From: Jacaranda mimosifolia
Taxonomy: Eukaryota > Streptophyta > Magnoliopsida > Lamiales > Bignoniaceae
Assembly (NCBI GenBank): GCA_018894105.1
Contig: CM032121.1
Location: forward strand, 36,178,230 to 36,242,229
Length of the DNA stretch: 64,000 nt
Direction: 5' to 3'
The translations under genes were made by a program, and so were the position numbers. Below are positions 48,590 to 60,933 of this stretch, piece by piece. The notes below the pieces were generated by a model. That model was not told the DNA's origin. It worked only from the letters and a program-made list of their open reading frames with translations, and searched no databases. The first letter of the stretch is position 1. The number at the start of each line of letters is the position of its first letter.

Positions 48590-48826
48590 TCAGCAAAAAG
48601 GCATTTAGCCACTTCAAAGGAGAGCAGAGGAAGAGAGAAAAAATTGGGGAAAACTTTGTTATTAAGCTAAAAGCGTATTTACAAGAAACAAAGAGCACTC
48701 TTTATATACAGATTAGGGATTAATTAGGATCAATAACTAATCTGTTAGCTACCTAACCAATTGACTAACTAAGGAAATATCAACATACTAACTAACTAAA
48801 ACAAAATATACAAAAAATATCAACAT
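48590..48826 (-). repeat. Left (3') LTR of copia element B
   Basis: It starts tcagcaaaaaggcatttagcc (the expected TG changed to TC) and ends atatcaaca before the polypurine tract. It matches 53287-53539. Confidence 0.85.
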
Positions 48827-48833
48827 CCCCCCC

Positions 48834-51800
48834 TTAAGTTGGAGCTTCATGAATGTCACGCAAGCCCAACTTGGACAAAATGTTATGGAAAGAGGGGTTC
48901 GAGAGCACTTTGGTGAATATATCAGCGAGTTGCAGAGATGTGGAGGCATGTTTAGGGATGAGGAAACCGCGCTTGAAACGATCACAAACCAGGTGACAGT
49001 CAATATCAAGGTGCTTCATCCTTTCATGAAAAATGGGGTTCTTGGTGATGTGGATAGCCGCTTGGTTATTGCAAAGTAAAGGAATGGGAGTGGTAGTCCG
49101 AATTTGAAGGTCACTGAAGAGGTATTTTATCCATTGTAACTCACATGTAGTAAATGCCATGCTTCAATATTCTGTTTCAGTGGAAGACCTGGAAACCATG
49201 GATTGCTTTTTTGTTTTCCAGGAGATCAAGGAGCTGCCCAACGAGATATAATAGCCCCTCTACTGTCCAAGCAAGAAGCCCAATTTGCATCAGAATAAGC
49301 TGTTAATGCAAGAGAGTTCTGAGCAGTGAAATACAAGCCTGTTGAGGGGCATCCCTTCAAGTATCGAAGGACATGATTAGCCACATGCCAATGATCAATC
49401 GTAGGGGAGCTAACAAACTGACAAAGTTGCTGTACACTATAAGTAATGTCTGGACTGGTGAGGTTGAGATATAGAAGTCTTCCTATCAATCTTCAGAATT
49501 GAGCAGGATCAAAGTAAAGTTTCCCTTCAGTAGTTAGTTTGAGGCCCTTTCGGAGAGGAGTGGAAGCTAGTTTACAACTCAATAAACCACTATCTTCAAG
49601 AATGTCCAAAGTATGCTTCCTTTTATTCAAGTAAATGCCATCGTTGCTTCTTGCTATCTCAGTACCAAGAAAGTATTTTGCATGTCCTAGATCTTTTATT
49701 GTAAACTTGCTGTCCAAAAATTGTTTAACGAGACAAGTCATCTTGATTATCTCCATCCACCAATATATCATCCACATAGACTAGTAATATAAAAAATGTA
49801 GTGCTTAGTTGTCTGATGAATAGACAATGATCATATGCTGATTGCTTAGAGCCAAACTTCTGTAATTGTCTAGTAAGTTCCAGATTCCATTGCCTGGAGG
49901 CCTGTTTCAGACCATACAGAGATCTCAATAGCTTACAAACTTGTCCAGGTTGTACCCCTTTGGAGGGTCCATATATATTTCTTCTTGTATATATCCATGG
50001 AGGAATGTATTATTGACATCCAGTTGATGTACAGGCCAATTTTTAGCAGCAACTAAAGCAAATAAAGTCCTCACAGTAACTAGCTTGGCAATAGGAGTAA
50101 AACTATCCAAGTAGTTAATGCCAACCACTTGATTAAAACCCTCTGCCACCAGTCTAGCTTTATACTTATCCATAGTACCATCAGGCTTCAGTTTCACCTT
50201 ATACACCCATTTTGAACTAATGGTTTTCTTTCCAAGTGGCAAATTAGTAATCTCTCATGTTTGATTAGATTCAAGGGCCTCAATTTCTCTAGCCATAGCC
50301 TTAAGCCATTCCTTTTGAGTACAAGCTTGATCATATAAAGTTGGCTCCTTTATAGTAGATACATTTGCTAAAACACTGATATAAGCAAGAGATAGGTTAG
50401 CTGTTGTATGAAAAGGGTAGGTTTTAGGAGTGTGAAAAGGCTTGTCGTTAGTTCATGCAGAGTTACCGGGGAAAGTCATTTGGATAGATTTATGTGAAGT
50501 GGAAGTATTGACATTTGAAATATAGTCATTGAGCTAAGTTGGTTTCTTTTTTACTCTAGAGCTATGTCTCAACAAATTATGATTATGGCATGGCTGAGGT
50601 TCAAGATTAGTAGGGTTTTGATTCAAACCTTGAGGAGAGTGAGGAATAGATGTTTCAGAAGAAAGACAAGAAGGGAGTTGATCACTAAGTTCATTGTGAT
50701 CATAATCCTCAGTATCAAGCAAAACATTAGAAGGTAAGGAGAAGTCAAAAGATTTAGTTTCTTTGTGAGTTTTGAAAGGAAAAATATTTTTGTGAAAGAT
50801 CACATATCTAGATAGGTATGTCTTGTGGTTATCCAGGCCATATACTTTGTAAGCCTTCTGACCTATGTTGTAGCCAAGGAATATACATTTGAAGGATCTT
50901 GGGGCAAATTTACCTTTATGAGGAGTAGTGTTTGTGGCAAAACAAATAGATCCAAAAATTCTAAGGGATTGGTAATATGGAAGTTTATTAAAGAGTTTCT
51001 CAAATGGGGTTTTCCAGTTTAAAATGGGGGTAGGCAGTTTGTTTATTATGTAAGTGGCCATGAGTATTGATTCCCACCTTCTTGTGCTTCCTTTCAACTA
51101 TCCCATTTTGCTGAAGGGTAAAAGCACTGGCCCTTTGATGTATAATGCCAAGTTGTCTGAGAAGAGTGGATATATCATGGTTCACAAATTCTGTACTATT
51201 GTCAGTCCTTATGGTCTTAATAGAAGCTTGTGAGTTTTGACCATCTCCTATCTACTCTAAGCTACTGATTCAAGGTTTCATGTTTGTTTTTCATTAGAAA
51301 GGTCTATAGACCCTTTGTAAAATCATCAACAATAGTAATGATATAGTGTGAACCTGTAAGAAAGGGTTTTCTATAAGGTCCCCATAAATCAATATGTAAG
51401 AGTTCAAACCTTTCTGTGGTAGTGGTACTGCTAGGAAAGAAAGGCAATCTAGTTTGTTTAGCCAGAGGATAGACATGACAATTAGAAATGTAATTTTGAT
51501 CTTTATTCATGATAAAGGGAATATGTTTCAATACAGTGGCAGAAGCATGTCCTAGCCTAACATGCTAAAGGGAGAAATTACATGAAGAAGTAGTATTAGC
51601 AAGCAATTTGCCAATTATCTTACAAGAACTACAACAAGATAGCTTAGTGAGAGGGGTATCATTATTGTCACCAAAACAAGACTTATCAAGAACATACAAT
51701 CTTCCTATGACTTTCCCAATAGCTATAGTTTCTTCACTCTGTAGGTCCTACAAAATAGATTTATTTGGATAAAATCTGAAGTAAACTTTTAGGTCCTTGG

Positions 51801-53182
51801 CAAGTTTATTGATAGAAAAGAGGTTGTATTTGAACTCAGGAATGTAAAGAGTATCAAGAAGAGCCAACTTTTGACTTAATTGACAGGTTCCAAATTGATG
51901 AGCCATCTTTATGGTTCCATCAGGTAAGTAGATAGATATAAGTTCACTAGTAAACTGAAGATTGATCAATAGGTCTTTGTTATTGCTTATATGTGTAGAA
52001 GCCCCTGTATCCACTATCTAGGAATTTTCCTTCAAATTTTCAAGTGCACTCATAACAAAATGATGAGGATTACCTGCAAAGTCACTCAGATGAGTGTTCA
52101 CCTGATTTCCCTCAGTGTGTTGTTTCCCTTTCATCACCTTGCCAACCTCCTATTGCATAATGTCAGCTAAAGCTGAACCCCAGTCAAGCGTCTTAGTGTT
52201 GTTCAGGCTTTACAAAGGTGTGTCTGTATAATTCACAGACTGTTTTGTGAGATTTTGCTACCTCTTTTCCTTCAATTCCTCGTACCAGTCTGGATAACCG
52301 TGAAGTTTGAAGCATGTATCTTTTGTGTGTCCATCCTTACCATAGTGTGAACAACATCTGTTATTGTTTTTCTTTACATCCTTTTTGAAGTTCTACTTAT
52401 TTGTCACCTCATTTTTCACAAACAATCCATTCCTAGTCATCATGGTTGTGTTCTCAACAACCTTTGCGTAAGACACGTTCACTTCTCTTTGCTTTTCAAC
52501 CCTCACAACCATTGAGTAAGCTTTGCTTACACTCGGCAGGGGTTCCATAACCAAAATTTGGTTCCTCACATGATCGTAAACATCACTTAGACCCATAAGG
52601 AAATGCATTAAGTAATTAGAAGAGCTCATTTCACCCACCGTCTTAACAGCTCCATATGAACACTCAAGCACAGGCATCAACTCATTCAATTCATCCCAGA
52701 ATTTCTTTAATTTTGTGTAGTATTGAACTATACTCATGTTTCCTTGGTTGATAGAGCTAATCTCGCGCTGTAGCTGATACAACAAAGGTCTATTACATTC
52801 CCCATAACGTTCGTTAATCTCATCCCATATCTGCTTCGATGAAGATGTATACAAAAAAGCTTCAACAATATCTTTAGATATACAATTCAATATCCAAGAA
52901 GTAACCATACAATCTACTCTAAGCCACTGATCATACTTAGTCGATTCCTCACTCGATGTAAGACATCTTCCATTAATGAAACCTGATTTCACTTTTGCCC
53001 CCAGCGCAATCTTCATTGATCAACTCCAGGACAAAAAATTTATACCAGTCAACAGCATGGTGACCAACGTCATTCCTAGATGATCTAAGGGTTGAAGGAA
53101 AAGAGGATTGCTATTATCTAAGGTTCTCCTCCCCTGATTGAGGTTCTGACTCATCTCCGTGTCTCCAACCGCTTCTTCCATG
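48834..53182 (-). pseudogene. gag-pol of copia element B
   Basis: It starts MEEAVGDTE at 53182. A stop (probably CGA to TGA) precedes MKIALGAKVKSGFINGRC (53016). Gag continues to a zinc knuckle near 52370 (CCSHYGKDGHTKDTC, second Cys changed to Tyr). Protease reads DTGASTHISNN at about 52014. The integrase zinc-binding part (about 51530) and core (HIDLWGPY, to about 50530; FKCIFLGYN) follow. RT lies at about 50242-49500 (SKWVYKVKLKPDG; DVNNTFLHG; active site YVDD near 49785). RNase H ends at 48834 (FHERMKHLDIDCH). Around ten stops or frameshifts occur. Long open stretches of 190-210 codons show decay is moderate. Confidence 0.9.
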
Positions 53183-53273
53183 GTTACAATTGAGTAGAGA
53201 AATCGGAGTTAATCGCAACAAAATTGTAGAAATAGTAATAAAAAATAAAAGATCATCAAAACTACAGAAATGT

Positions 53274-53286
53274 GGCTCTGATACCA
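53274..53286 (-). other. Primer binding site of copia element B
   Basis: ggctctgatacca is TGGTATCAGAGCC on the minus strand, directly next to the LTR end (tgagcaaaaagg). A perfect Met-tRNA-type site. Confidence 0.9.
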
Positions 53287-53539
53287 TGAGCAAAAAGGCA
53301 TTTAGCCATTTCGAAGGAGAGCAGAGGAAAAGAGAAAAAATTGGGGAAAAATTTGTTATTAAGCTAAAAGCGTATTTACAATAAACAAAGAGCACTCTTT
53401 ATATATAGATTAGGGATTAATTAGGATCAGTAACTAATTTGTTAACTACCTAATCAATTGACTAACTAACTAAAAACAAAATATACAGAAATATCAACAT
53501 ATTAACTAACTAAAACAAAATATTAAAAAAATATCAACA
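53287..53539 (-). repeat. Right (5') LTR of copia element B
   Basis: It starts tgagcaaaaaggcatttagcc and ends atatcaaca before the duplicated gaaag. It contains the likely promoter and short direct repeats of taactaactaaaacaaaata. Confidence 0.9.
53397..53410 (-). promoter_or_regulatory. TATA box of copia element B
   Basis: On the minus strand atctatatataaag sits in the 5' LTR, upstream of gag, and is conserved in the left LTR near 48697-48710. It fits the TATA position of a compact copia LTR. Confidence 0.6.
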
Positions 53540-53654
53540 GAAAGGATGGGCAATTACTTAGGATTGAGTGTAAGTATAATTTCCAAAGTTTATGTGACAT
53601 TCTGCACAAACCAATTGATCGAAGAATGCTCTCTGTGCTAACCTGGAATTTCAG

Positions 53655-53792
53655 CTCTTCAAAAGATGTCTTGAATTTTCTTGCCAAGTATGTGCAACTT
53701 TTTCTGGTAAAGATGCCTTAGCTGTTTCTGAAGCTAAAGAAGAAGCTGAGAAGACTATTATTGAATTTATTAAGGCACCTGACATGTTTCAG
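53655..53792 (+). pseudogene. eIF3m-like (PCI-domain) exon fragment
   Basis: One exon-sized piece reads SSKDVLNFLAKY, then after a frameshift ATFSGKDALAVSEAKEEAEK and TIIEFIKAPDMFQ. This resembles translation initiation factor 3 subunit M of plants, in the part before the PCI domain. It is preceded by aatttcag, a fitting intron 3' splice site, so it is a DNA-level exon copy and not a processed transcript. No other eIF3m exon was seen nearby. Sequence left of it (53545-53654) may be intron and starts at the copia B insertion site. It is a gene fragment, not a gene. Confidence 0.65.
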
Positions 53793-53929
53793 GCAATCCA
53801 AGAGATGCATCTGATGAGATTCTCTTTTTAATCGCTAGCCATCTTTTGAAACAAGTTGAACGGCTATCATTTTTAGTAACTAATTTTTCAAATTTTGAAA
53901 ATATTACAAAAGAAAACAGAGCCAAACAT

Positions 53930-54565
53930 GCTCTTAACATTCCAAAAACATGATTTATATGTGTCCTTTTACAATATAATAATTAATAGTAACCGAATAT
54001 TGAATTTTTTCATTTTTGGTGATATTTAAAGAGGCTTTTATTTTTTAATTTATTTTCTATCATTCTCATGAATTAAATTTGTGTCAATTTTTATTCCAGA
54101 ATATTAATTTAATTTCTATTTTTAGTTTTTATTAATTGAAAAGTCCTCTTTGATTTCTTAAACTATGAATTTCAATTGTAATTTTCTAAAATAAAACTAA
54201 AAATATGATTCAAATGATTTAGAGCAATTTATAAATTGATTTCATCTAAATTTAGATAAATAAATATAACTTGTATTACTTATTTAATCTTAGATTTTTA
54301 ATAGACCACTTGTTTTTTAATCTAAAATTAGAAAGAAAAAAGAAATTTTGATTCTGTTTTCCTTTTCGTCTATTCGTAATTAAGTCGAAAATAGAGAAAG
54401 TTGAATTCTAGTCAATTTTAGACCTTTACATATCATTGTGCAAAATAAAAATATGATATTATTTTATAACTTTTCTTTTGTTAAAAAAAGTGTGAAAATT
54501 ATTTTTTTAAATGTTTGCTAGTTTATAAATTTGTAAGAGATGGATTGTGAATTAAGTTGACTATT
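53930..54565 (-). repeat. Dispersed repeat R1, copy 2, left part
   Basis: Inverted match to about 748-1412 of copy 1, with landmarks such as attgaattctagtcaattt reversed and tgtgaattaagttgactatt. It stops at the 9-bp duplication of the MULE-like insertion. Confidence 0.75.
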
Positions 54566-54689
54566 AATATAATAGAAAAATTGCACTTTTGTTGGATAGG
54601 GAAATTTGCTCTTTTCATATCTAAGTTTTCGGGGTTGACACTTATAGGATAAAATTCCATTTTTTAGCACATTTGGAGCACTGCTCTAA

Positions 54690-56000
54690 TGGTTGTTAGT
54701 TTTTTAATGGAAAGTGGCGCTTGATAATCACACATGGGGCATTTTATTTGGATAAATTGCATGGAAGCCCCTAAAGTTTAACTTATTTATAAATAAATCT
54801 AGAGAAATTACAATTATCCCTTAATATTTCACCCCATAATATTTTTAAAGAACTGTTAGTATCCATTAACAAATTTGTAGACATCATTTGAAAATTTAGG
54901 TAAAGAATTCAAAAGTATCCTTTAAAAGTTGTTTGATTATTTTTGAGACAAAAATTTCCCTGGACCTATTTGCAATTTTAACACGAGGATGTAACTTTAA
55001 TATTGTTTAAATTCCTCATAATAAATTTAAATATATTTTATTATTAATAAAATTTCTTAGATATTAAATAATTTTTGAGTCCAAGTTGAATTAAAAAAAA
55101 AATTAAAAACCATTAGCATATCTAAAGTAATTTAATCAAATTTAATAAAAACTATTTATTAATTAAAAATAAAATAAGTAAAAAGTAAAGAATCAAATCC
55201 ATCTTTTTAAATTACATCTCAATGGTATTAAAATAATAATTATATCTAAAATAATTTAATTAGATTAAGTTGAATTTATTTATTAATTAAGGAAAAAATA
55301 AATGAAAATAAAAAATAAAACAATAAAAATCTATTACCTTAGATAACATAATTTCAAATTTTTAAATTTTATTTTTATAAAGTTAAAATAATAAATATAT
55401 CTAAGACAATGTAGTTAAATATAATTTAATTCATTTATTAATTAAAATAATAATTTAAAAATAAAAATAAAAATAAAAATAAATATAGTTAAAATATAAT
55501 TCACATAATATTGGATGTTAGAAGTTTGAACCACAACGTACTCTTCTTGTGTATGTGTACAAAAATAAATCAATAAATAAATATATTTATTTATTAATTA
55601 AAAATGATAATTTGAAAGTAAAAATAAGATCTAAAACTATCATACTAACAATAATAATTTTAAATAAATAAAATAGATAAAAATCAATCTGAACTAATTT
55701 GATTAAATTTTATTAACTTAATAAAAAAATAAATAAAAGATTACATATCTCTCTCTTCTCTCCTTCTCTTTCCCCTTCCCTTGCCACCCTCGATCCCCTC
55801 GCCTCTTCTTCCCTTCCCCTTCCCCTGCTCCCCAGGTGACCGTTGGTTGCAACCAGTAACTAGCCAAGGCCAAGGCCAGCCATGCCTGGCTAAATCTGGC
55901 CATAGTACATCTGGCTATGGCTAGGCAGCCGTGTGGGGTTAGTGGGGGTGTATGTATATATTTTTATATTTATATAATATTTATTATATATATATTTATA
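54690..56000. other. Internal AT-rich part of the outer MULE-like element
   Basis: Long AT-rich sequence with many aaataaaaat-type runs and no protein signal. A 55740-55960 island of higher GC (cttcccttccccttcccctg, gccaaggccaaggcc) gives a short spurious frame. No terminal repeats of a further element were found. Confidence 0.5.
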
Positions 56001-56010
56001 TATCAATACA

Positions 56011-56179
56011 GGGAAAAATTATAATTTTCATCCCTAAACTTAGCTAGCTACTTATTCGGTTTTCGTCCCTTAATAGTATGCAATTACAAAATGGGTCCAT
56101 AAGATGTCTATTTTTTAACGCATCGTCTCCCTGCTGTTAACCACCTAGTTAAACGTGACGGAAGTGGTCATGTGCCTTG
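56011..56179 (+). repeat. Left terminal inverted repeat of the MULE
   Basis: Pairs with 60934-61100. It ends tggtcatgtgccttg, after which cacatgaccac forms a local palindrome with it. Confidence 0.9.
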
Positions 56180-56805
56180 CACATGACCACTTATAGAGGG
56201 AAATACACCAACTTGGTAGGTTAGGGTTAAATACATTTCCCCCCATTCTCTCCCCTAAAATGCATAACCTTAGCCCCCAAATTTTCAATCCCTTAATTTC
56301 CCTTGAAATTGTTGAAAAATCTTCCATATTGTCTTGGATTTATCATACCAACGTAAATTAAAACTAAAAACTTGAAGTTTGAAAGGCTGAAATCGAAGAC
56401 AACTAGAGTAGGAGTAGGTGGAGCTTCATTGAGCAGAGTACAAGAGGTAATCAGTGAAATGGTGATGAGAAGCAAGCATGCGCTAGATTTCACACCTAAT
56501 TATGGTAATATATCCTTGCTAAGTGTATTTTTTTTTCATTTCTCTATGGTCAACTCATTTATAGTCCATTTGAAATTTATGCGAGTTTATTTATTTATTG
56601 GGTGAAATGCAATTTTATAGAGTTTATGTTTGACTACATGCTATTTTAGAGTACTTTAATTTATGGTACTATTTAGGGTAATTTTGGTATTTTAATCTAG
56701 TAGATGCTATTTTTTTTTTTTTGTGTATCTAATTGGTGTTTATTTAATTTTTTTAATTTGTTTAAAACTTCACTTCAAATATATAAATTAATGAAACTAG
56801 GTGCT

Positions 56806-59381
56806 ATGGAGGATCCAACATGTTTTACATTATACTGGAATTTTAAAACATACTCTACATAGAGAGTACTTAGGAGGGAAATTGGAGCACTTTGACTTTG
56901 TGGATGTATATTAGATTGGGATGATTGATTTGTGGGGTTATGCTGAGGATTTAGGATACAAGGATAAGGGCAGTATTAGGTTTTGGCTTAAATATGGGAA
57001 GAATTTTGATAGGCAATGTACGTGTATAGAAAAAGATTCAGTGGTGTATGATATAAGGAATTATATACCTAATAATTATGAGGTTGATATGTACTTAGAG
57101 CATTTGGACTGGGGAGGGTTTGTGGAGAGCCAAACTGAACAGCATACTGAGGCTAGATTAGTTAATGAATCTATTGTTATTGATGAGGAGATAACTGATT
57201 TAGAAGGTGGGAATGGTTTGACTAGGGATGGTTTAAGTGATGGAGACAATTTAGGTGAGGATAATGATGTGTTATATGAGAGTGACTTTGATATGAAGGA
57301 TAATGACAAGTTATTTGAGGCTTATGTAGATTCTGAGGCTGAATTTGGTGAGACAAATAAGGGGAAAATAATAGAAAGGGATCAATTTATTAGTGAAGAG
57401 ATGTATACTAGGCTGCAAAATTCAGATGATGAGGAAGATCTTATTGACAGTGGTGATGGTTTGAATAGCAAACAAGGTTTTGATAAGGAGAAGGGAGTAC
57501 AGTATCCCTTGTTCAATCCTAGGACAGAAAATAAAAATCCTGAACTTAAATTAGGATTGATTTTCAGTTCTAAGGATGAGGCTAAGTTTGCAATTGAAAG
57601 TCATTGCTTCAGAAGAGGTATGATGGTTAAATTCATTAAGAATGACAAAATAAGACTAAGGGGTGTGTGTAAAAAAGATGAATGTGGCTGGGTTTTTTTC
57701 GCATAAAAAATGCAAAATGATAGTGCTTGGCAAATAAAGAGCTATAATCCCATTCATAGTAAATGCTCTTGGAATTATAACAATTTCAAGTCTTAAATCT
57801 AGTTGGATAGGCAAGACTTTTCAAAAAAAATTCAAAGAAAATCCAAAGCTAGGCACATCTTAGTTTAGACATGAAATTTGTACAACTCTAAAGGCTAATG
57901 TCTCAAAATCAACAACTTATAGAGCAAGGAGAAGAGCACTGCAACTGATATAGGGTTCAATGGAGGAACAATTCAACCAAATTTGGGATTATTGTCTTGA
58001 AATTGATAGAAATAATCCAGTTTAAACTGTAATAATGAAACTGGTAGAGAAAGAATGAAGTAAGAGGTTCCAAAAGTTTTACATGTGCTTCAATGCATGT
58101 AAGCTTGGATTCAAAAATGCTTGTAGGCTTGTCATAAGAGTTGATGGATGCTTTCTTAAGGGGAATCATGGGGGTCAACTATTGTCAGCAGTTGGACTAG
58201 ATCCCAACAATAATACCTTTCCAATTGCATATGCAATAGTTGAGAGTGAATCTCAAGATAGTTGGAGCTGGTTTCTATCTTTTTTGAATAATGATATAGG
58301 CTTTGAGAATCAACATAATTGGACTTTCATATCTGACAAGCAAAAAGGCTTGATTCCAGCCTTTGAGTCTTTGCTACCTAATGCTGAAAATAGATTTTGT
58401 GTGAGGCATTTGCATGGCAACATAAAGAAAGATGGTTTTATTGGTCTTTAAAAAAAAATGCACTTTGGGCAGTAGCAAAAGCAACAAGAATTGAAGAATT
58501 CAAAAGAAAAATGGATGAGTTGAAAAAAATAAATGAAACAGCATATCAGTGGCTAGTGGAGAAACCTCTACAAAACTTGTCTAGGTCTCATTTCAGTTTA
58601 TATCCCAAGTGTGATATCTTTATGAATAACATGTGTGAATATTTCAATAGTTTCATTCTTGATCCAAGAGAAAAGCCTATCATTTCATTACTTGAGTCAA
58701 TTAGAAACTTGTTGATGACTAAGATGCAAATCAATAGAGAAAAAGCTGCAAAATGGGATGGACAAATATGCTTCAGGATTAAAAAAAAAATTATAAATAC
58801 CATGAAGGATGATGGGGAGTGTATACTAATGAGATCTAATGATTGGCATTTCCAAGTAGTGGGAACATTTGACCAGCACAAAGTGGACTTGTGTGAGAGG
58901 AATTGTAGTTGTAGAAAGTGGGACTTGTCAGGAATACCATGCAAACATGCAGTTTCAGATATATGGTGCAGAAATGAAGAACTTGAGGCATATGTTCACA
59001 AGTGTTGCATTGTAGAAAGTTATTTAAAATGCTATGAAAATCCTATATTTGGCTTGAATAGACACGATTTGTGGCCTAAAAGTGATAATGACCTCCTTTA
59101 CCACCTTTGTACAAAGAAAAGATTGGTAGGCCTCAAAAGATAAGACGAAGATAGCCTGATGAGCCTCCTACCCCTTCTAATCCACATAGGCTCATTGGGG
59201 TTAAAAGAAAAAATAAATGTAGAACTTGTGGGGGTACAAATCACAATTTAATAACCTGTAACAAAAAAGAAAAACAAAGGAAACTGAATATGAGCATCAA
59301 GAGGTTGCACAAACTGAAGTTGAAGGACAAACGAATAAAGAATTTGCAAATGTGGAAGCAACTTAGCCAACTTAAGGCTTA
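56806..59381 (+). pseudogene. MuDR-type MULE transposase
   Basis: It starts MEDPTCFTLYWN at 56806, frameshifts, then is open from 56921 to 57706: an N-terminal region, an acidic stretch, and a MuDR N-terminal domain (GLIFSSKDEAKFAIESHCFR; CKKDECGWVFFA). A decayed segment (57706-58080) precedes the MULE catalytic domain. That domain has VDGCFLKGNHGGQLL with Asp at 58143, ESQDSWSWF, and ISDKQKGLIPAFE with Asp at 58335. A frameshift near 58445 follows. The rest (58397-59143) has NNMCEYFNSFI and a SWIM zinc finger (CSCRKWDLSGIPCKHA, about 58906-58955). A CCHC knuckle (CRTCGGTNHNLITC, about 59220-59262) and a Lys-rich end finish at about 59381. A Ser/Ala/Lys repeat frame at 59750-59852 may be a last exon. 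Confidence 0.9.
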
Positions 59382-60282
59382 GTTTTCAGTGAACATGTGT
59401 AAAGGCAAGGAAGAAACATAGAGAAATTACAGGTCTGTGGATTTTTAATTATTAGTTATAAATATTTTTTCTAAGTATCTTCAAATTAATAGATTGTTCT
59501 ATTTTTACAAGTTAGAAGGCCTCAAAAAAATGTCTAAATTGGAGGAAGATCAACTAACATATGTCAATTGTTGCCTCAGTTAAGGTTGGCATGATTGTTT
59601 ATATTATTTTGATAAAAATAAAAAAAAAAGCTTTTATACCAACTAACATATGTCAATTGTTGCAGATCAATCATGCATCCTCCACCAACCACACCCCTAT
59701 GATTGTGAAAGGTGGAATGAACTTCATTATAGTTTCCAACTTGAGATCATGTATCTCCAATTCCTCCAGAAGTGAAGCTGCATCTAGTGCCTCGAAGTCT
59801 GCTGCCTCAAAGTCCATTTCCAAGTCTACTGCATCAAAGTCTACCTCTACTTGAAGTATGTTGTTTAGCTTAAAATGCATTGTGTTGAACTAAATGATGT
59901 TGTTGCTTTATGATTAATTGGAATGTTGAATGTTAGTTTATGATTAACTGAAATGTTGAATGTTGGTTTATGTTGGAAATGTTGAATGTTGAAGTTGAAT
60001 GTTGGTTTATGTTATGTTACATTGATATTGGTTTGTGTTGTGTTTCCATTGGAACCAAAATCTGCCAGAAATCTTTCAGCAAATGGACAATAAAACTAAT
60101 GTGTTGGAACTTCAAAGTGTGGTGCAAATTTTGGAACGCTAAAACTTGGCTATAATTTAAATTTGCCATTTACAAAACTTTGCATTACAACATAATTATG
60201 CCACCACAACTAAACCTTAACCATGTAAAATTACATAAGTTGCAGTAATGCAACTCTATCTTCAACCTTTGACAACTTCAGA
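59382..60282. other. MULE spacer between the two convergent genes
   Basis: It holds a duplicated phrase (ccaactaacatatgtcaattgttgc forms at about 59544 and 59638). It also holds a Ser-rich frame (SKSAASKSISKSTASKST, 59790-59850) that may be the transposase C-terminus. Short repeats of aatgttgaatgttggtttatg follow at about 59920-60010. The 3' ends of both genes should lie here. Confidence 0.5.
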
Positions 60283-60807
60283 TTAATCACCACAACTGTA
60301 ATGAAGAACATAAAAATAGCAAAAATAAAAATAAAAATACATCAGTTTCATCCTTTTTTCGTACATTAAAATCAAACTTTCCAATTTCTTCTTTCTTTTT
60401 TTGTTGGCCTCTTTTTCTTCTTTCAATCTCTCTTCCGGGCTCTTATACCATGCTACTTCTTCCTCTAACCTATTTATTCTTCTGAGCAGTCCAGGAATGA
60501 TAGCTTTTGATCTATCACATATTTCAGGATCCCACCACTTGAATACACCACAATATCCTCTCTTCTGTAAAATGTAAGTCAATATAACTCGAAGTTATAT
60601 GCATGTTCTCAACATCAAAATCAAAGAAAATAAAGGAAACTTTAATAAACATACCCCATAAGTTGGGCAAGCATGATATCTCATGCCTAGGTTATTTGAG
60701 GTCTATAATGTTAACAAAAGTAGCTCATATCTACAATCACAAAATAATGGAGAATTTGGATGAAACTTGTTGCTTGAATGGCTGTTGAAGGAGTTGCCTG
60801 AACTCAT
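60283..60807 (-). CDS. GRF-type zinc-finger protein with coiled coil and hydrophobic tail, inside the MULE
   Basis: Two exons on the minus strand. Exon 1 is 60807-60655 (ATG at 60807, MSSGNSFNSHSSNK); exon 2 is 60564-60283. The intron has GTATG..TTTTACAG borders and is in frame. Together they give a GRF zinc-finger pattern: CDCRY.., then NNLGMRYHACPTYG joined to KRGYCGVFKWWDPE. A Leu/Glu/Lys coiled coil follows (RRINRLEEEVAWYKS..), then a C-terminal hydrophobic segment (LMYFYFYFCYFYVLHYS) that could anchor it in a membrane. Small plant proteins of this layout are annotated as GRF-type zinc-finger proteins of unknown role. One in-frame TAG in exon 1 (60705-60703) may make this copy a pseudogene. 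It is convergent with the transposase, as mudrB is with mudrA, but unrelated to mudrB as far as can be seen. Confidence 0.65.
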
Positions 60808-60933
60808 TTTGCCTTCTCTCGAATTTTCCTCCTATGTTTTTGCTTCACACAACTGACCCAAACTTCCTATTTTTCACTTGCTTGTATTATGTGTGAAATT
60901 GACCCAAAAATGAGAGAAAATGATATAAAACAT

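Larger units (their letters stand above)
48590..53539 (-). mobile_element. Ty1/copia element B, complete, 4,950 bp
   Basis: Short LTRs (48590-48826 and 53287-53539) lie inside the perfect 5-bp duplication gaaag (48585-48589 and 53540-53544). Primer binding site, polypurine tract (48827-48839, ccccccttaag reversed) and a full-length gag-pol are on the minus strand. The two LTRs are about 90% alike by eye. It has relatively few stops and is probably one of the younger insertions here. Confidence 0.9.

Noticed and set aside
55718..55903. Gly/Lys/Arg-rich minus-strand frame
   Set aside because: Composition follows a local pyrimidine/purine tract. No domain, and it lies in the non-coding part of the outer MULE-like element.
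59671..59880. Minus-strand acidic frame (FDAVDLEMDFEAADFEAL)
   Set aside because: Antisense of the Ser/Ala/Lys repeat that is more likely the C-terminal tail of the MULE transposase.
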